From: Notospermus geniculatus
Lineage: Eukaryota > Nemertea > Pilidiophora > Heteronemertea > Lineidae
NCBI GenBank assembly: GCA_002633025.1
Contig: NMRB01000249.1
Coordinates: forward strand, 423,134 to 487,133
Reading direction: 5' to 3'
DNA length: 64,000 nt
This document shows positions 1 to 42,592 of the stretch, one piece after another; the stretch's first letter is position 1, and the number at the start of each line of letters is the position of its first letter. The position numbers and the translations under genes were made by a program. The notes below the pieces were generated by a model. It was not told where the DNA came from, searched no databases, and saw only the letters and a program-made list of their open reading frames with translations.

Positions 1-39
1 GATGAACTGAAGCCTACCTTCCTCGTCACGTACCGGGAA

Positions 40-82
40 GGTACGCGGATTTAGGGAGGTCAGTTGTGCCAGGTACTGTAAA
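40..82. mobile_element. Family A fragment
   Basis: A degraded end: TACGCGGATTTAGGGAGG followed by TCAGTTGTGCCAGGTACTG, clearly related to the right terminus of family A. The opposite end is not visible. Confidence 0.55.
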
Positions 83-627
83 TATGACTGACTTGGATGG
101 ATATACAGGGAGTCCTCGCGAATAAGTCGTCAGGCCCATATTTGTGAGGCCCTCATTGTTTTATGCGCGCAATTGCCTGTTGTAAATGCCTACCCAGTTC
201 TACCGTAAAACCCTTATTTTGGCCCCACGAAATGTACAGGACTCGTTAGATTGTACAACCAGTTTAAAAAGACAGTATTGACGAGGATTCCCTGTATCAT
301 GCACTACTGAATGGAAGGCTGCCCAACCACAAAATAAACTTGGCAATTCTGAATAGATCTGTGTCTCCTTAGAGAGGCTTTTCATCCAGCAATCAACAAG
401 GACCCCTAGATTATCCTATCAGTGGTTACTAAGGGAAATGAGGGACAGGAGAAAAACATACTTAGTTTATCCAACTGGTGCATACTATGGGGCATGTCAG
501 GATAGGAGGGGTAAATTTCAGAGGTTGCAACCAAAGCAAAAGATTATGTTATCTCACAGAAGGCAAACTGAAATTTTGGGGACTGCCTGATTTTCAGGTG
601 CATTCTACGTGAAGGAAGAGTACTCAC

Positions 628-31854
<31,227 letters not shown>

Positions 31855-32140
31855 CTTTAAACCTTACGGATGGAGTGTGTCCATGATGGAATGTTATGAA
31901 GTTCACAAGAATACTGACGATTGGTTACATTTACATTTTTTTAATTCTCAATCTCGTTGCTCTGGAAAGAGAAAGATTGTGACAGACGTAAATACCGGAC
32001 CAGTTCAGGGTCCCAGGCTGGCAGACAGAGTAGAACAGATTGGTACGATGGACATCAGTGAACTGCACGAAGAGGACTAGAGTGCAAGAATGTGCATCTA
32101 CCTAAAAATGGAGACACTAAGGCACATATTTTCAAAGCCT

Positions 32141-32224
32141 TTTTAACGCTAAAATGCATTTTAGTCCAGCACTTGCATGCATAAGCATGCAAGTGCTGGA
32201 CTAAAATGCATTTTAGCGTTAAAA
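32141..32224. repeat. Perfect 40-bp-arm hairpin upstream of MYO3
   Basis: Arms 32141-32180 and 32185-32224 are exact inverse complements around the loop ATAA; outer flanks (CATATTTTCAAAGC at 32124 and GCTTTGAAAATATG at 32227) continue the pairing. It lies 287-370 bp before the start codon. Confidence 0.9.
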
Positions 32225-33289
32225 CAGCTTTGAAAATATGGGCCTAAGAATTTTTCCCATCAAGCTCAGGAAAACCAGGGAAGAGATTTCAAGAATGTTC
32301 AGTGTGAACTTCAGAGAGAACAGGCCAAGAACTTTTTTGAAAGAGGTGCATCACCCTACCGAAACTATGTCACAGTGGATTCCCTGAACAGCACTGGAAA
32401 GTAAGACATGTACATGTAAGATCGTGGGTGTACAACTGCTGGATTGTGACCATATACTCACACACTCTCCAAGATTTAGGGGTCAAAATGTCATAACTCC
32501 GATACTCCAGAATATGATGTGTTTTCTTGAACACGCTTCAACGATAGTATCAACTTCCTAATTTCCGGAAATATACACTTACTACATGTAAATGTCAAGA
32601 ACAGAAGCTCTGAACGAACTTCAAACCATTGTAAAATTCCATGAATTCCGTTATTTCCCAGAATCCTTTTCAACAGGAGAAGCAACAACAGAAAATGCCA
32701 AAAAAACTATCAGGAACTATCCTACACTACCGGAACGTCCAAGAGGTTCTTGAAGCAGCGGTTCCTTGACAGTGATCTAGACTCCTTGACTTTAATCTAG
32801 ATTCCTCAAGAGAGAGAAACAATGTGTTATGCAGGATAGAACAACACTCGATGCGGAAACTGGGTGGAGCAGTAATCCAACATGACGAACCGTGCTCAAT
32901 CGCCTCATTCTGCATATTAGCCACGGCTAATGAAATCAATATTGGAAAGAAACGGAACACGGTACGTAGCGCTCACTTGCCATCAAATGAGTGGTGGTAT
33001 GAATGATGTTATGAAACGTGGAAAAGTCCGAGCGATTTCTGTTGAATGCGTAGGCATGGAAGTGGTAAATCAGATTCTTGTTGCCATGCGGACCTAAAGT
33101 TATTCATACCGGGCATGCCAGGTAGTACTGTCAGATAAATCTAAGTGAAGTGTGGCAATGCAAATATTTCAAAAGAAATGCACAAAGCTGAAGGGGTTCT
33201 ACTGTGGTTTACCAATTTGATAGCAGTCATAAACCAAATTCAGTGGAACCTCCCAAATACAGACATTTACGTAATTGACAAGATGTCCC

Positions 33290-33361
33290 TTACAAAAATG
33301 TACCACGTGTAAATGACATTACCACGTGGTAATGTCAGTTACACGTGGTACATTTTTGTAA
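33290..33361. repeat. 72-bp palindrome with three CACGTG boxes
   Basis: Symmetric around CCACGTGG with a single mismatched pair and no loop. Three CACGTG E-box cores at equal spacing. Confidence 0.88.
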
Positions 33362-34468
33362 GTGGTGCTTCTTATCAAAAGCGGTTCAGAGGGTCACATC
33401 AATCAACAGGAATGATCAACTTGGGACTTACTTATCTTTGGTGTAAGAAAAACAGAATGTGTCCTCCCGGCAGAGGTGTCCGCAAAGGAAGAACAGCCGA
33501 CAATAATTATCAATGAGCCAGTTGCTGATGGGCCAATTGCGGAAAATAAAATCCTTGGTTCGGACACCAGGAAATATCCAAGTTCGCATGCCAAGTTCAG
33601 GAGCACATTCTCGTGATATTGAGGTACGACGGGAGTGCTTATAAAGCTGAGTTATTGTATTTCTGGCCAACCTGAAGTCCGTCAATGAAAAGCTAAAATC
33701 TCGACTAATGCAATAATGGTATAAAATGCACTGAAATTACTCGCACAACCACTTTCCCACACCAACTGTACGTCTTACCCATTCTACATGTAGTTTGAAT
33801 CCTAATCATTTCGTATAAAATGTTTGCCAAGAAATTAGGCCTGTAAGTGTAATGATTGTATTGACTCAAACTGGCCAACAATAGGCCCAGAGAACCGTAA
33901 CACAGGCCTGCGGGCAATGTGGCACTGCAAGCCAAAACTATTAATTCCACCTGACTATTGATAATTTCATTTTATGTACCGCAGTGCAATGGTAAAAGAA
34001 TTGATATGGTGTATGCCTGAAGAGCAGGGTTTGATGTGAAACTTGGGCAAACGAGAATTCCTTTCAAACCATAGTAAAGGCCGCCCTACAAATGCCCTAC
34101 ATGATATATATTTTTTCCCTACGAAATATTTTGTAGTAATTTATTTTACCGTGTTTGACGGGAAACACCGTCCCATTTTTGTCGTTTTTTCTCAACAGCA
34201 GAACAATGACCTTGAGGAACTCCTTTATGTTGAGGAGCGTTATACATGTACGTTGTGCTTTTGCTGGAATCCGTACAATGGACGCATCAGAAAAGCGCAA
34301 CTGGACAAGACCGGTTTTCACTGATTCATGTCATCATACAAAATGCAAAATGAATGGCAGAAGAAATCGACACACGAATTTGCCATATGCAGCAGAATCT
34401 GACGGCCAGGGTAAATCGAAACCACGTACCTTGGAGTGATTACGTCAGTGACATGGACACCTACCCTG

Positions 34469-34689
34469 CAGGGGTCTAACTTAAGGAATTTTGCATGGTA
34501 GTCCGCAGGACAACCACTCTTTCCGCCTGTGGTAGTCCTGCTACATTTTTGGTAGTCCTGCCTGTTTCAGTTTTAGTATGGACGGATTTTCATGGTAGCC
34601 CGACGGACTACCGACCTGGCGCACTTTGGTTGTCCGACGCAATTTCTGGTAGTCTCAGGCACCCGGACTACCACTAATTTAGACCCCTG
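34469..34689. mobile_element. CAGGGGTCTAA MITE with CCCTG flanks
   Basis: Ends CAGGGGTCTAACTT / AATTTAGACCCCTG, flanked by CCCTG on both sides (34464-34468, 34690-34694). The interior repeats GGTAGTCC and GGACTACC motifs. Confidence 0.75.
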
Positions 34690-34781
34690 CCCTGACCGTT
34701 GCACCAACAGTGGACCATCTCTGACAACTCTGATAGTAGTCTACATGTACAACTTTCGTCTTTACTATTTAGGCTTGTCTA

Positions 34782-35043
34782 ATGAGCCCAGTGGTCGAGT
34801 GGTCAGCGCGCTTGACTATCAAACTGTGCAATGGGTCGGCACGAGTTTGACTCCGGGTGAAGGCATACAAAAAATCGTGAAGCAAAAATTGTGAAATATT
34901 AATTAGAAAGGGTCCGTTAGATGGGACTAAAGCCTGTGTGACTTATTTGTACCTGAGTGTCTATTCCAGGACAAATAAAAGACCCCACGGAGGTGGACTG
35001 TAGCCTGTCGTGGACTCCATACCTCCGGCAAAAACCCAACAGG
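34782..35043 (+). mobile_element. tRNA-Ser-like SINE
   Basis: Box A region CAGTGGTCGAGTGGTCAGCG and CGCTTGACT, degenerate box B GAGTTTGACTCC, then a non-tRNA body ending at CCAACAGGTT. Confidence 0.65.
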
Positions 35044-35582
35044 TTACGACGCCGGTAATGATATGATATACATGTAACAGTGGACCAATCTCTGACAACT
35101 ATAGAAACAGTCTACATGTACCATTTTACTAGATGTATGGCATCGCCCCGGCCCTCGCAACGTACATGTACCTATTTGCAAGTGCTGTTTTATTCTGAAC
35201 ACGGCAGTTTTCCACCCACAAGGTCCACATATTTTTTGCACCAACATGGTTTCCATACAACCTGAACATAAAAATCACATTTACCGACGCATATGATAAT
35301 GATCGACCGGAGTGGAATATGGCACATTAAATGCCCAGGTCAATTATCACTTAGTTTCAAACAAAAACCTTTGCAAATACTTTCTTTTGTTCCTTATGCA
35401 AACTCAATATTTTTATGGTTATATTGTTAATTGAAAACTAGCTCAGTGTATCAAACTTGACCGAGGATTGAACTTCGCTAGCTGACACGACAGGTATAAC
35501 GTTTCCAATACACTACTCTTACATTAGCGATTTAAATTGTCACCGATCCTTGCCAGCCGCCGCAGACTAGGCAATTCTATCG

Positions 35583-36155
35583 TTGCTGTGTGTGCGGAGG
35601 CATGGCCCGTCTTTCCAGAACTTGTTCCCTGGAGGCTGCCATTTTCGAACTCATGTGATTCATGCTTCCGCATTCATGCTTAAAAGCATGAATGCGGATT
35701 GTTTTCATGGAAAATTATTGCTTCTCGCTATCCCCATCCACAGCACAAACGAGGTGATCGCCCAGCGACAAGCGATTCCTCTTGCAACAAAATCAAACCA
35801 GTTTGATGCCAGGCAATTTAAATCACTGGCGAGAAGATTCCACGGATTGCTGTCCATGCAGGCGCATCAGGTGTCAACACCAACTTTGCTCACTGGCGAT
35901 TTGATCGCTTGCGATATTGCCAAGTGTGCTGCTGGCTTAGGCCTACCAAACCATGACAACTCCACCAACTCGAGAACAACCGACACAGGGAAGCCATTCA
36001 AACACCAAGTGTGGCATTTCACGAATCTCGGCTCTCCAAACTATTTGAATAGACAAGTGGTTGTTTATCCAACACTTCACACAGACTTGACCAACTTTCT
36101 TACACCAGATATCATGGCCAACAAGAAAATTCTAAAGTGCATATGCTACAGGTAG
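35583..36155 (+). CDS. Hypothetical 190-codon open frame
   Basis: The longest uninterrupted frame in the intergenic zone, but it begins at TTG; the first ATG comes about 30 codons in. The translation shows no recognisable motif, signal peptide or low-complexity bias. It may be chance or an old repeat. It starts with a small hairpin (35663-35700). Confidence 0.15.
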   Translation: MLCVRRHGPSFQNLFPGGCHFRTHVIHASAFMLKSMNADCFHGKLLLLAIPIHSTNEVIAQRQAIPLATKSNQFDARQFKSLARRFHGLLSMQAHQVSTPTLLTGDLIACDIAKCAAGLGLPNHDNSTNSRTTDTGKPFKHQVWHFTNLGSPNYLNRQVVVYPTLHTDLTNFLTPDIMANKKILKCICYR

Positions 36156-36205
36156 GCCCAAACGGACCAAACAGAGCTTCCAAATCTGCATTATCACTAA
36201 GAAAA

Positions 36206-36344
36206 TGGCGCCCGCCATGGAGGGGGACAGACCGAAATGTCACCCCGAGAAAACATTGTTGACCGAGGCCGCCGAGGTCAACAATGTTTTTTCGAGGGGT
36301 GACATTTCGGTCTGTCCTCCGACATGAAAGGGTGCCATTTTCTA
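36206..36344. repeat. Long imperfect hairpin
   Basis: Arms AATGGCGCCCGCCATGGAGG-type and GACAGACCGAAATGTCACCC pair with the right side, meeting at GACCGAGGCCGCCGAGGTC. About 60-bp arms with short mismatches. Confidence 0.7.
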
Positions 36345-38080
36345 TATCGTACCGGTGTACATGTATGTGTCACAACCCGTCTCTGCGGCTGTGCCCGGCA
36401 GCGGCGGAATGCGTGAAGACGACATGGTCAACCACGATTTGAAAAAAAAATTCCTTGCTAAAAAGCTGTGCTAGTCTAGGCCTAAATGAGTTAAAATATT
36501 CTTCCAAATGTGACAAAGTATCATTCTGTTAGGCCTACATTGCGTAACAGTACTGTTAAACTTGGCAGTCCACTCCACGTGCCTAGCGCTGCTGCGATTG
36601 AACTTGGTTGCCAGGCGCTGACATCAACACGGGCTGTGCGGACCGGTAGGCCTAGAATTTATGACTGTTGAACATGCTATTCCCTGTATTCCACTCAACC
36701 TTTTTCATGTATTCGTGCTAAACATGCTGATACTACGCCAATCGACACCAGAATATGATTTAATCGGAGCTCGATAGCCTAATATTCGACTTCAAATATT
36801 CGAAGCGGTCAAACGAAAAAACGTCCGCCATTTTGTTTTCCGTGAGCGGGAGACATTGCATCTTAGCGGGAGACATTGAAAAATGTCCACCGCTCACGTG
36901 ACGCGTCTCGGCCAATCATATTCACGGATTCTCTCTCGAGGTACGATATTGAATGTTGTTGCCCGTGGAATCGTCACACTGTCCCCGAGTTGACACCCAA
37001 TGGCCATACGAATTAATGGAAACTTTTGGAAATCTTACTGATAAGTGCCAGCCTGAAGAAGACCCCGGTTGGGATCGAAATCTGCAAGATTCTGGAAGTT
37101 GACTTCGGGGCCCATCTTCACGCAAAATTCAAAATTCCATATTCGTGTGGCCATCGGGTGTCTAATTTCGGGACAGTGTGACACGGGCATTATACATTAG
37201 GAAATGCAGCCTAAAGTCGGATTCAAGTGGATCAGAAAATTTCATCCGACTTAGAAGAAGAAATCCGTCTTCTGTAAGTGGATAAAGTCCGACATGTCCG
37301 AGTTGCAAGTCAGACATGTCAGACTCAGAGATACATTACCGGTAAATACAACTTTTGGCATGAGGAAGGGCAAAACGGCACAGATGGAAATGGATCCAGC
37401 GCATCAGCCTGAATAAGTACTGGTATAAATGTATGAGACAGGACCATTACATTTCATCCTAAATAGCCGAAAATCCGACTTGTAGTGTCCAACTTATGCA
37501 ATTATTTTTATTGGAAAATTGGGACTTCTTAAAGTCATCTGAGATGGGCAATTTTCCCACTTGGTATTGTGCGTCTCCGACTTTAGCGTTTTCTACTGTA
37601 TCATCAAAACAAGAGCCGCCCGCCCATTCCGTCTTCGATCTAAGACACGGATGCGGATACAGCAGTGGATATATCACGCAGACGTGACGATGAAATGGAA
37701 ACACAGATCAATCATCAACAGGAGCCACACCTAATTCGACGATACTACCACATCGATAACAACGTAATGCTCGCTGATTTGATTTTGAAGGCATGTAAAT
37801 GCCATGGCAACAATAGAAATTCTGTAATGAATCTGACAACAGGTTTTTGTACACATGTCCAGTAATTACTTAGTTGTCGTACATAACAGAGGGTGTCCAA
37901 CATGACTTCGACTATAGCCATGATAGCCTTACATAGTTCCACCTATCCTAAATTAGTGGGTTTTTTGAGACACGGGTCTTCCCCGTGCTTGAAAAACCCG
38001 CCATGCGCTTACATTTACACCTATTTTCAGTACATTTCATATAAGCTGTACTTCCAGTCTATCCCAAACCCATCAAAACC

Positions 38081-38214
38081 CCTGGGCTGGCCGCATAGAA
38101 ACTCCGCTAGAGCTTCGACAGCCTATCGGTGTTAAAATGCATCGGAAAATGTACAGCACTATCGGCAGATGGGCTCCGCTAGCGCTAGCAGAGTTTCTAT
38201 GCGGCCAGCCCAGG
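38081..38214. mobile_element. Inverted-repeat element (CCTGGGCTGGCCGC ends)
   Basis: Both ends carry CCTGGGCTGGCCGCATAGAA inverted (about 25 bp), 134 bp in total, no duplication evident. Confidence 0.75.
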
Positions 38215-38810
38215 TTTCTTGCGTGTACATCTATTTTTGGCCATGTCTAATAGACCCGTGTTTGAAAACACCGTGTTTAGACCCGCTGAGCTCACCGGGC
38301 CCGGGTGACACGTGTATCACCCGGGCTTTTAGATTGGTGTAAGTGCAATAATCTCGGCAATTACCGTACATGTACTAGTATCAAACCCAGTGACAGGTGG
38401 TGCGGTAAATGTGTAGCGTATTGCCATGCGCTTTAGACCAAAAACCCCCGTGAAATTTGAGCCGCAATCACGGGCTCTCTCGCCATGTTTAGTAACTATT
38501 AACTAAATAATTACCGTACTGTAATTCCGGAATATTGTTGTACTTGATATGTCGGCCTACTTTCAGTTTTGATACCACCATGGTCGAAGGCCTTCCTTAG
38601 TTTCGATGACTAAATGCAGAATGATGTGCTTGAAATTAGGCCTACTTCACCTTTCATACCTTTACTTTAGGCGAGGTGGGATTAGGGAAGTGTTCTGTCA
38701 CCATTGTAGAAATGACCTATATTTTCCATTCAGGTCAGCTACATGTACATAAAGGGCTAACTTCAATCACAACGATTCCTGAAGAATGCAAGCTATGTGA
38801 AAAGAATGCT

Positions 38811-39383
38811 ACGTAAGAACTTGAGGCATTCCTTTGATAATGAAATTCTCAACACAGAATGGGCGGGCCCGGGAAAGCTCAATTGGAAACACACTAATAT
38901 ATCTTAGTCATTTATTTAGACTAGACCCTAACATGGAATGGTAGAGAGAATCAGAATTTGAAATGGAATTTTTTTATGAAGATTCAAGGGCAAAAGTTAT
39001 GGATTTTATGTCCTGAAGTCAAATGTAGGTGTGCGGATGCCCCATTGAGGATGCCTTGTTTCACACCTAAAAGACAAGTTCACCAAAGAAAAGGCATCTG
39101 ATGCAGTGATGGGTCATCGACTGAAATTCTGATTCACAACCCTCTATCATTGTCTATGGGTTGTGAATCTTGCATCTAAGAACTTGAGGCATTCCTTTGA
39201 TAATGTAGGCACATGTAATTCTCAACCGAGAAATTGGGGGCCCCGGGAAAAGCTCAATCAGAAATACAGTAAAATATCTTTGTCATATACACTAGACCCT
39301 GACATGGAATGGTAGAGAGAATCAGAATATGAATTGGAATTTTTTATGAAGATTCAAGGGCTACAATACATGTATGAAGGATT
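38811..39383. repeat. Direct duplication of about 200 bp
   Basis: 38811-39004 and 39173-39383 share AGAACTTGAGGCATTCCTTT, GGGAAAAGCTCAAT and ACATGGAATGGTAGAGAGAA. Confidence 0.85.
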
Positions 39384-39498
39384 TTATAAAAGAGAAGGCG
39401 AGCACAAAAATCGACACACAATATAATTAAAAGTATAGTCAATTTCCAGAATATTTAGCAAATTTTCTACCCCAACCGGGGTCTTCTTCAGGCTGGAA

Positions 39499-39551
39499 CT
39501 TTACAATCTGAAACTCTAGAAAAGACTTTTCTAGAGTTTCAGATTGTAAAG
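39499..39551. repeat. 26-bp-arm hairpin
   Basis: CTTTACAATCTGAAACTCTA and its complement with one spacer base. The same arm sequence occurs at 20226, next to the shared CCCCAACCGGGGTC motif. Confidence 0.8.
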
Positions 39552-40370
39552 TGTCAGGGGTCACATACATTGTATATTATTACAGAATGTTGAGCAATGC
39601 CAGTGGCAACGATATGAGGGGTGATCTTGAAAACAACAGCATGAATAATGTGCCTCAAATTCAAGCATAGAAATAAAATATGAAAAGATCAATTCATTAG
39701 TTAGGGTTGGTCAATAATCTATTTATACCATGTATACATGAAGATGGCGCTGTGAAACCACACCCTTTGCATTGCATTACTAAGTTATCAGCTCAAGGCT
39801 AAAGGGAAATGATTACAGTGATCACGGTGTTCACGCAGTACAGTCAGGGAACCTCTTCACTGACATTGTGGACATGTCACGTCACACGTCACACTACAGA
39901 AATGGCATTATTTGAGCAATTTTCTGGGACTATGGCAGTATGACAAAATAATTTCAAATGGCAGTGCACTGAAACATACTTCAGGACATTTTTTGCAATA
40001 ATAATCTTTTGATGTCAAATAACAAAGCATTTTTTAAAATGATATCAGTCTTTTGAAATCCAAAACACCTTCATTTTTATACTGCCATACTTGACTATAC
40101 ATGTACTCTACATGTATGAAGAAAACATGTAATATACTTTTAAATTATGGTGAATTCATGGTGAAGTTTTCCATTTTGAAAACATTCTGTCGTGTAACAC
40201 CAACAGTGGTTACAGAACACACAGGCCTATGCCTGATAAAAATAGAATTATTTTAAATGTATATTGGGGAAAAGTGAAAAAAGAGTAGGTAGACTCAAAC
40301 AATTGCATAATGACGACACTGACAGCAGTAACTTGACAGAATGAGCGCAATATTGACTGAGGTTACTTAC

Positions 40371-40432
40371 TCCGCATGACAGGTCCTGTACGATGTAGCT
40401 TCAATAATGTCCGCCATTGCTGACGTCGCCAT
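40371..40432 (-). CDS. Weak candidate first exon of a minus-strand gene
   Basis: ATG at 40430-40432 opens MATSAMADIIEATSYRTCHA and runs into a consensus donor (GA|GTAAGT). No downstream exon was found between here and the myosin III start. About 22 bp of it (a CRE-like TGACGTCG stretch) recur at 28537-28558 in a repeat, so it may be repeat-derived rather than a gene. Confidence 0.22.
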
Positions 40433-41647
40433 CACGACACAAATCCGGGGCAAAACGCGCAATACAAAAGAACGATGTTACGTTGTGGAAACGATGAATA
40501 GGCCTACGTGTATATATAATATAGGCCTAGGCCTGCTAAAGCCTGCTAACACAGATGGCATAGATGATTGATGACAGACATGACAGCCAGAGGGCCAGGC
40601 TGTGTACATCTGTAGGCCAAGGCTAATGGCCTGAATCATGAATGAGAATGACATGAAAAATGAATAATGGTGATTGCATGCCGGTCATGTCAGTGTCAGT
40701 GGTGACAGTGTTGTCAGTGACATGACATGAAAGACAGTGTCACTGCACTGTCACTGACAGAGAATGACAAAAAGTCACAGTCTGACATGTCTGACTGACA
40801 CTGACAGTTGAGCATGTTGAGAGTTGTGGCAGGAGATGGATGAATGATTTGAAGTCGGTCGTGAAGAAGAAGACAGACTGAGTAACACGAAATATTAACA
40901 AACTTAGCCACCTACCGTCAATTTAAAACGTCCTAAATGAAAGAAACAATCTATTCACTTCTTCTGAGATATATTGTCGTTCCAATATCGGTACAAAATA
41001 TCGAGAATTTCGTGAAAATATTGAAAATCGGGTGTGGTGAACCTGCCACAGCGCATTTGCTGTCGCTTACGATACTGACAAAAAGTTATTCACAGAAATC
41101 AAAAATCGTTGGTAATTATTGTAATAGATGATATTATTCTGCATTTATATTTGTCAAAAGGTGAATTTCAAATGAATTTAATAAAAATTTTGTCATTTTA
41201 TTAAATGTTGGAACTCTTTAATTCGTCTGGAGGTACGAAAGTCGACCATCACTAGGGTCAAAGGTCATCTTGGCGTACCCAGCAACCGTTTCAATTCCCA
41301 GAATTTTAAGAAAAATAAAGGCATAAATTGTTTTATTTGAAAGGGATCTGTTGAAACTAGGTTTGTATTTCAAAACCTGAGATGCACTTCCATCGATATA
41401 CTTGTCGCAATTTCCGAAATAATGCCGTTATCGAGTGAAATAAGCTGAAAAATGGTGGTAGAAAAATTGAGTTCTAAAATCTGTTCTGCCAGTGCAGTGC
41501 ATGCAGTGCAGTGCAGTGCATGATAATGATTGATGCATGGAGGATGCACACAGACACACACACATCAGATCGGTCCATTTGTTCAGCCGTTGTGGAGATA
41601 TCGTTCATAGGCCTAAAGATAAACTTCGCACCATTCGAAAAGTGGAA

Positions 41648-41927
41648 CAGGCCCGGATCCAGGGGGGGGCACATGGGGCATGTGCCCCCCCCCCCTATAT
41701 ATTTTTTGAGGGGCAATGATTTTTTTACTGCATTTTTGGAAAATCGTCTATTATTTCATGTCTAAGATGCTGGGAAATCGCATCTCAGAGCTTTGATTTT
41801 TTTCAAATTTTCCCGGGGGAGGCCCCCCGGACCCCCCTTCGTGTGCGCGGACCTGCGGTAAGCGCCAACTGAGGGCTTGCCCTCAGGGTTGTGCCCCCCG
41901 TATTTCTAAACCCTGGATCCGGCCCTG
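41648..41927. mobile_element. Family D-like MITE copy 4 at the gap edge
   Basis: Ends CAGGCCCGGATCCAGG and CCTGGATCCGGCCCTG; interior has a run of G and C and the landmark GCTGGGAAATCGCATCTC, also seen at 43397 and 58121. The gap prevents reading the right duplication. Confidence 0.75.
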
Positions 41928-42421
41928 NNNNNNNNNNNNNNNNNNNNNNNNNNNNNNNNNNNNNNNNNNNNNNNNNNNNNNNNNNNNNNNNNNNNNNNNN
42001 NNNNNNNNNNNNNNNNNNNNNNNNNNNNNNNNNNNNNNNNNNNNNNNNNNNNNNNNNNNNNNNNNNNNNNNNNNNNNNNNNNNNNNNNNNNNNNNNNNNN
42101 NNNNNNNNNNNNNNNNNNNNNNNNNNNNNNNNNNNNNNNNNNNNNNNNNNNNNNNNNNNNNNNNNNNNNNNNNNNNNNNNNNNNNNNNNNNNNNNNNNNN
42201 NNNNNNNNNNNNNNNNNNNNNNNNNNNNNNNNNNNNNNNNNNNNNNNNNNNNNNNNNNNNNNNNNNNNNNNNNNNNNNNNNNNNNNNNNNNNNNNNNNNN
42301 NNNNNNNNNNNNNNNNNNNNNNNNNNNNNNNNNNNNNNNNNNNNNNNNNNNNNNNNNNNNNNNNNNNNNNNNNNNNNNNNNNNNNNNNNNNNNNNNNNNN
42401 NNNNNNNNNNNNNNNNNNNNN
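41928..42421. other. Assembly gap (494 Ns)
   Basis: Run of N starting exactly where a MITE (41648-41927) ends. It probably hides repeat sequence and at least one exon of the plus-strand gene that continues at 42540. Confidence 0.99.
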
Positions 42422-42539
42422 GTGAGTGGGCCTACCACCATTCGACATTCAGCCTGATTTGAAATTCGATGAATTTTCCCCCAAACTTTTCACTTGGTGT
42501 ATTATCAAAAATCCTCAAAATCTTCCTTCATATTTTCAG

Positions 42540-42592
42540 ACATTTGAAGCTGAACAATCTCCAAATCACCACAGTCCTGAAATGGTGGACCA
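42540..42592 (+). CDS. Unidentified plus-strand gene, exon -3
   Basis: 53-nt exon, 17 codons plus 2 nt: TFEAEQSPNHHSPEMVD. Strong acceptor (TTCATATTTTCAG) and donor GTAAGT; preceding intron would be 42422-42539 if the GTGAGT next to the gap is its donor. Confidence 0.55.

Larger units (their letters stand above)
31855..40370. other. Intergenic region upstream of MYO3
   Basis: No supported exon. It contains the hairpin at 32141-32224, a long palindrome at 33290-33361, a CAGGGG MITE at 34469, a tRNA-like SINE at 34782, inverted repeats at 36206 and 38081, and a duplicated block at 38811/39173. The bases just upstream of 31854 should hold the MYO3 5' UTR and promoter; I see no clear TATA box. 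Confidence 0.6.

Noticed and set aside
1-627. Further MYO3 motor exons at the left edge
   Set aside because: No segment resembling the expected YFRYSLMDLL or FVRCIKPN motifs on the minus strand; a GTAGGC near base 12 alone is not evidence for an exon.
34043-34324. 93-codon frame preceded by TTTTTTCTCAACAG
   Set aside because: The acceptor-like site is suggestive, but no partner exons or recognisable sequence were found.
35583-36155. A confident new gene in the 190-codon frame
   Set aside because: Starts at TTG, has no motif and no splice partners; kept only as a low-confidence hypothetical entry.
41803-42457. Long open frames on both strands across 41.8-42.5 kb
   Set aside because: They consist of the N gap translated as X plus MITE sequence; no real coding content.
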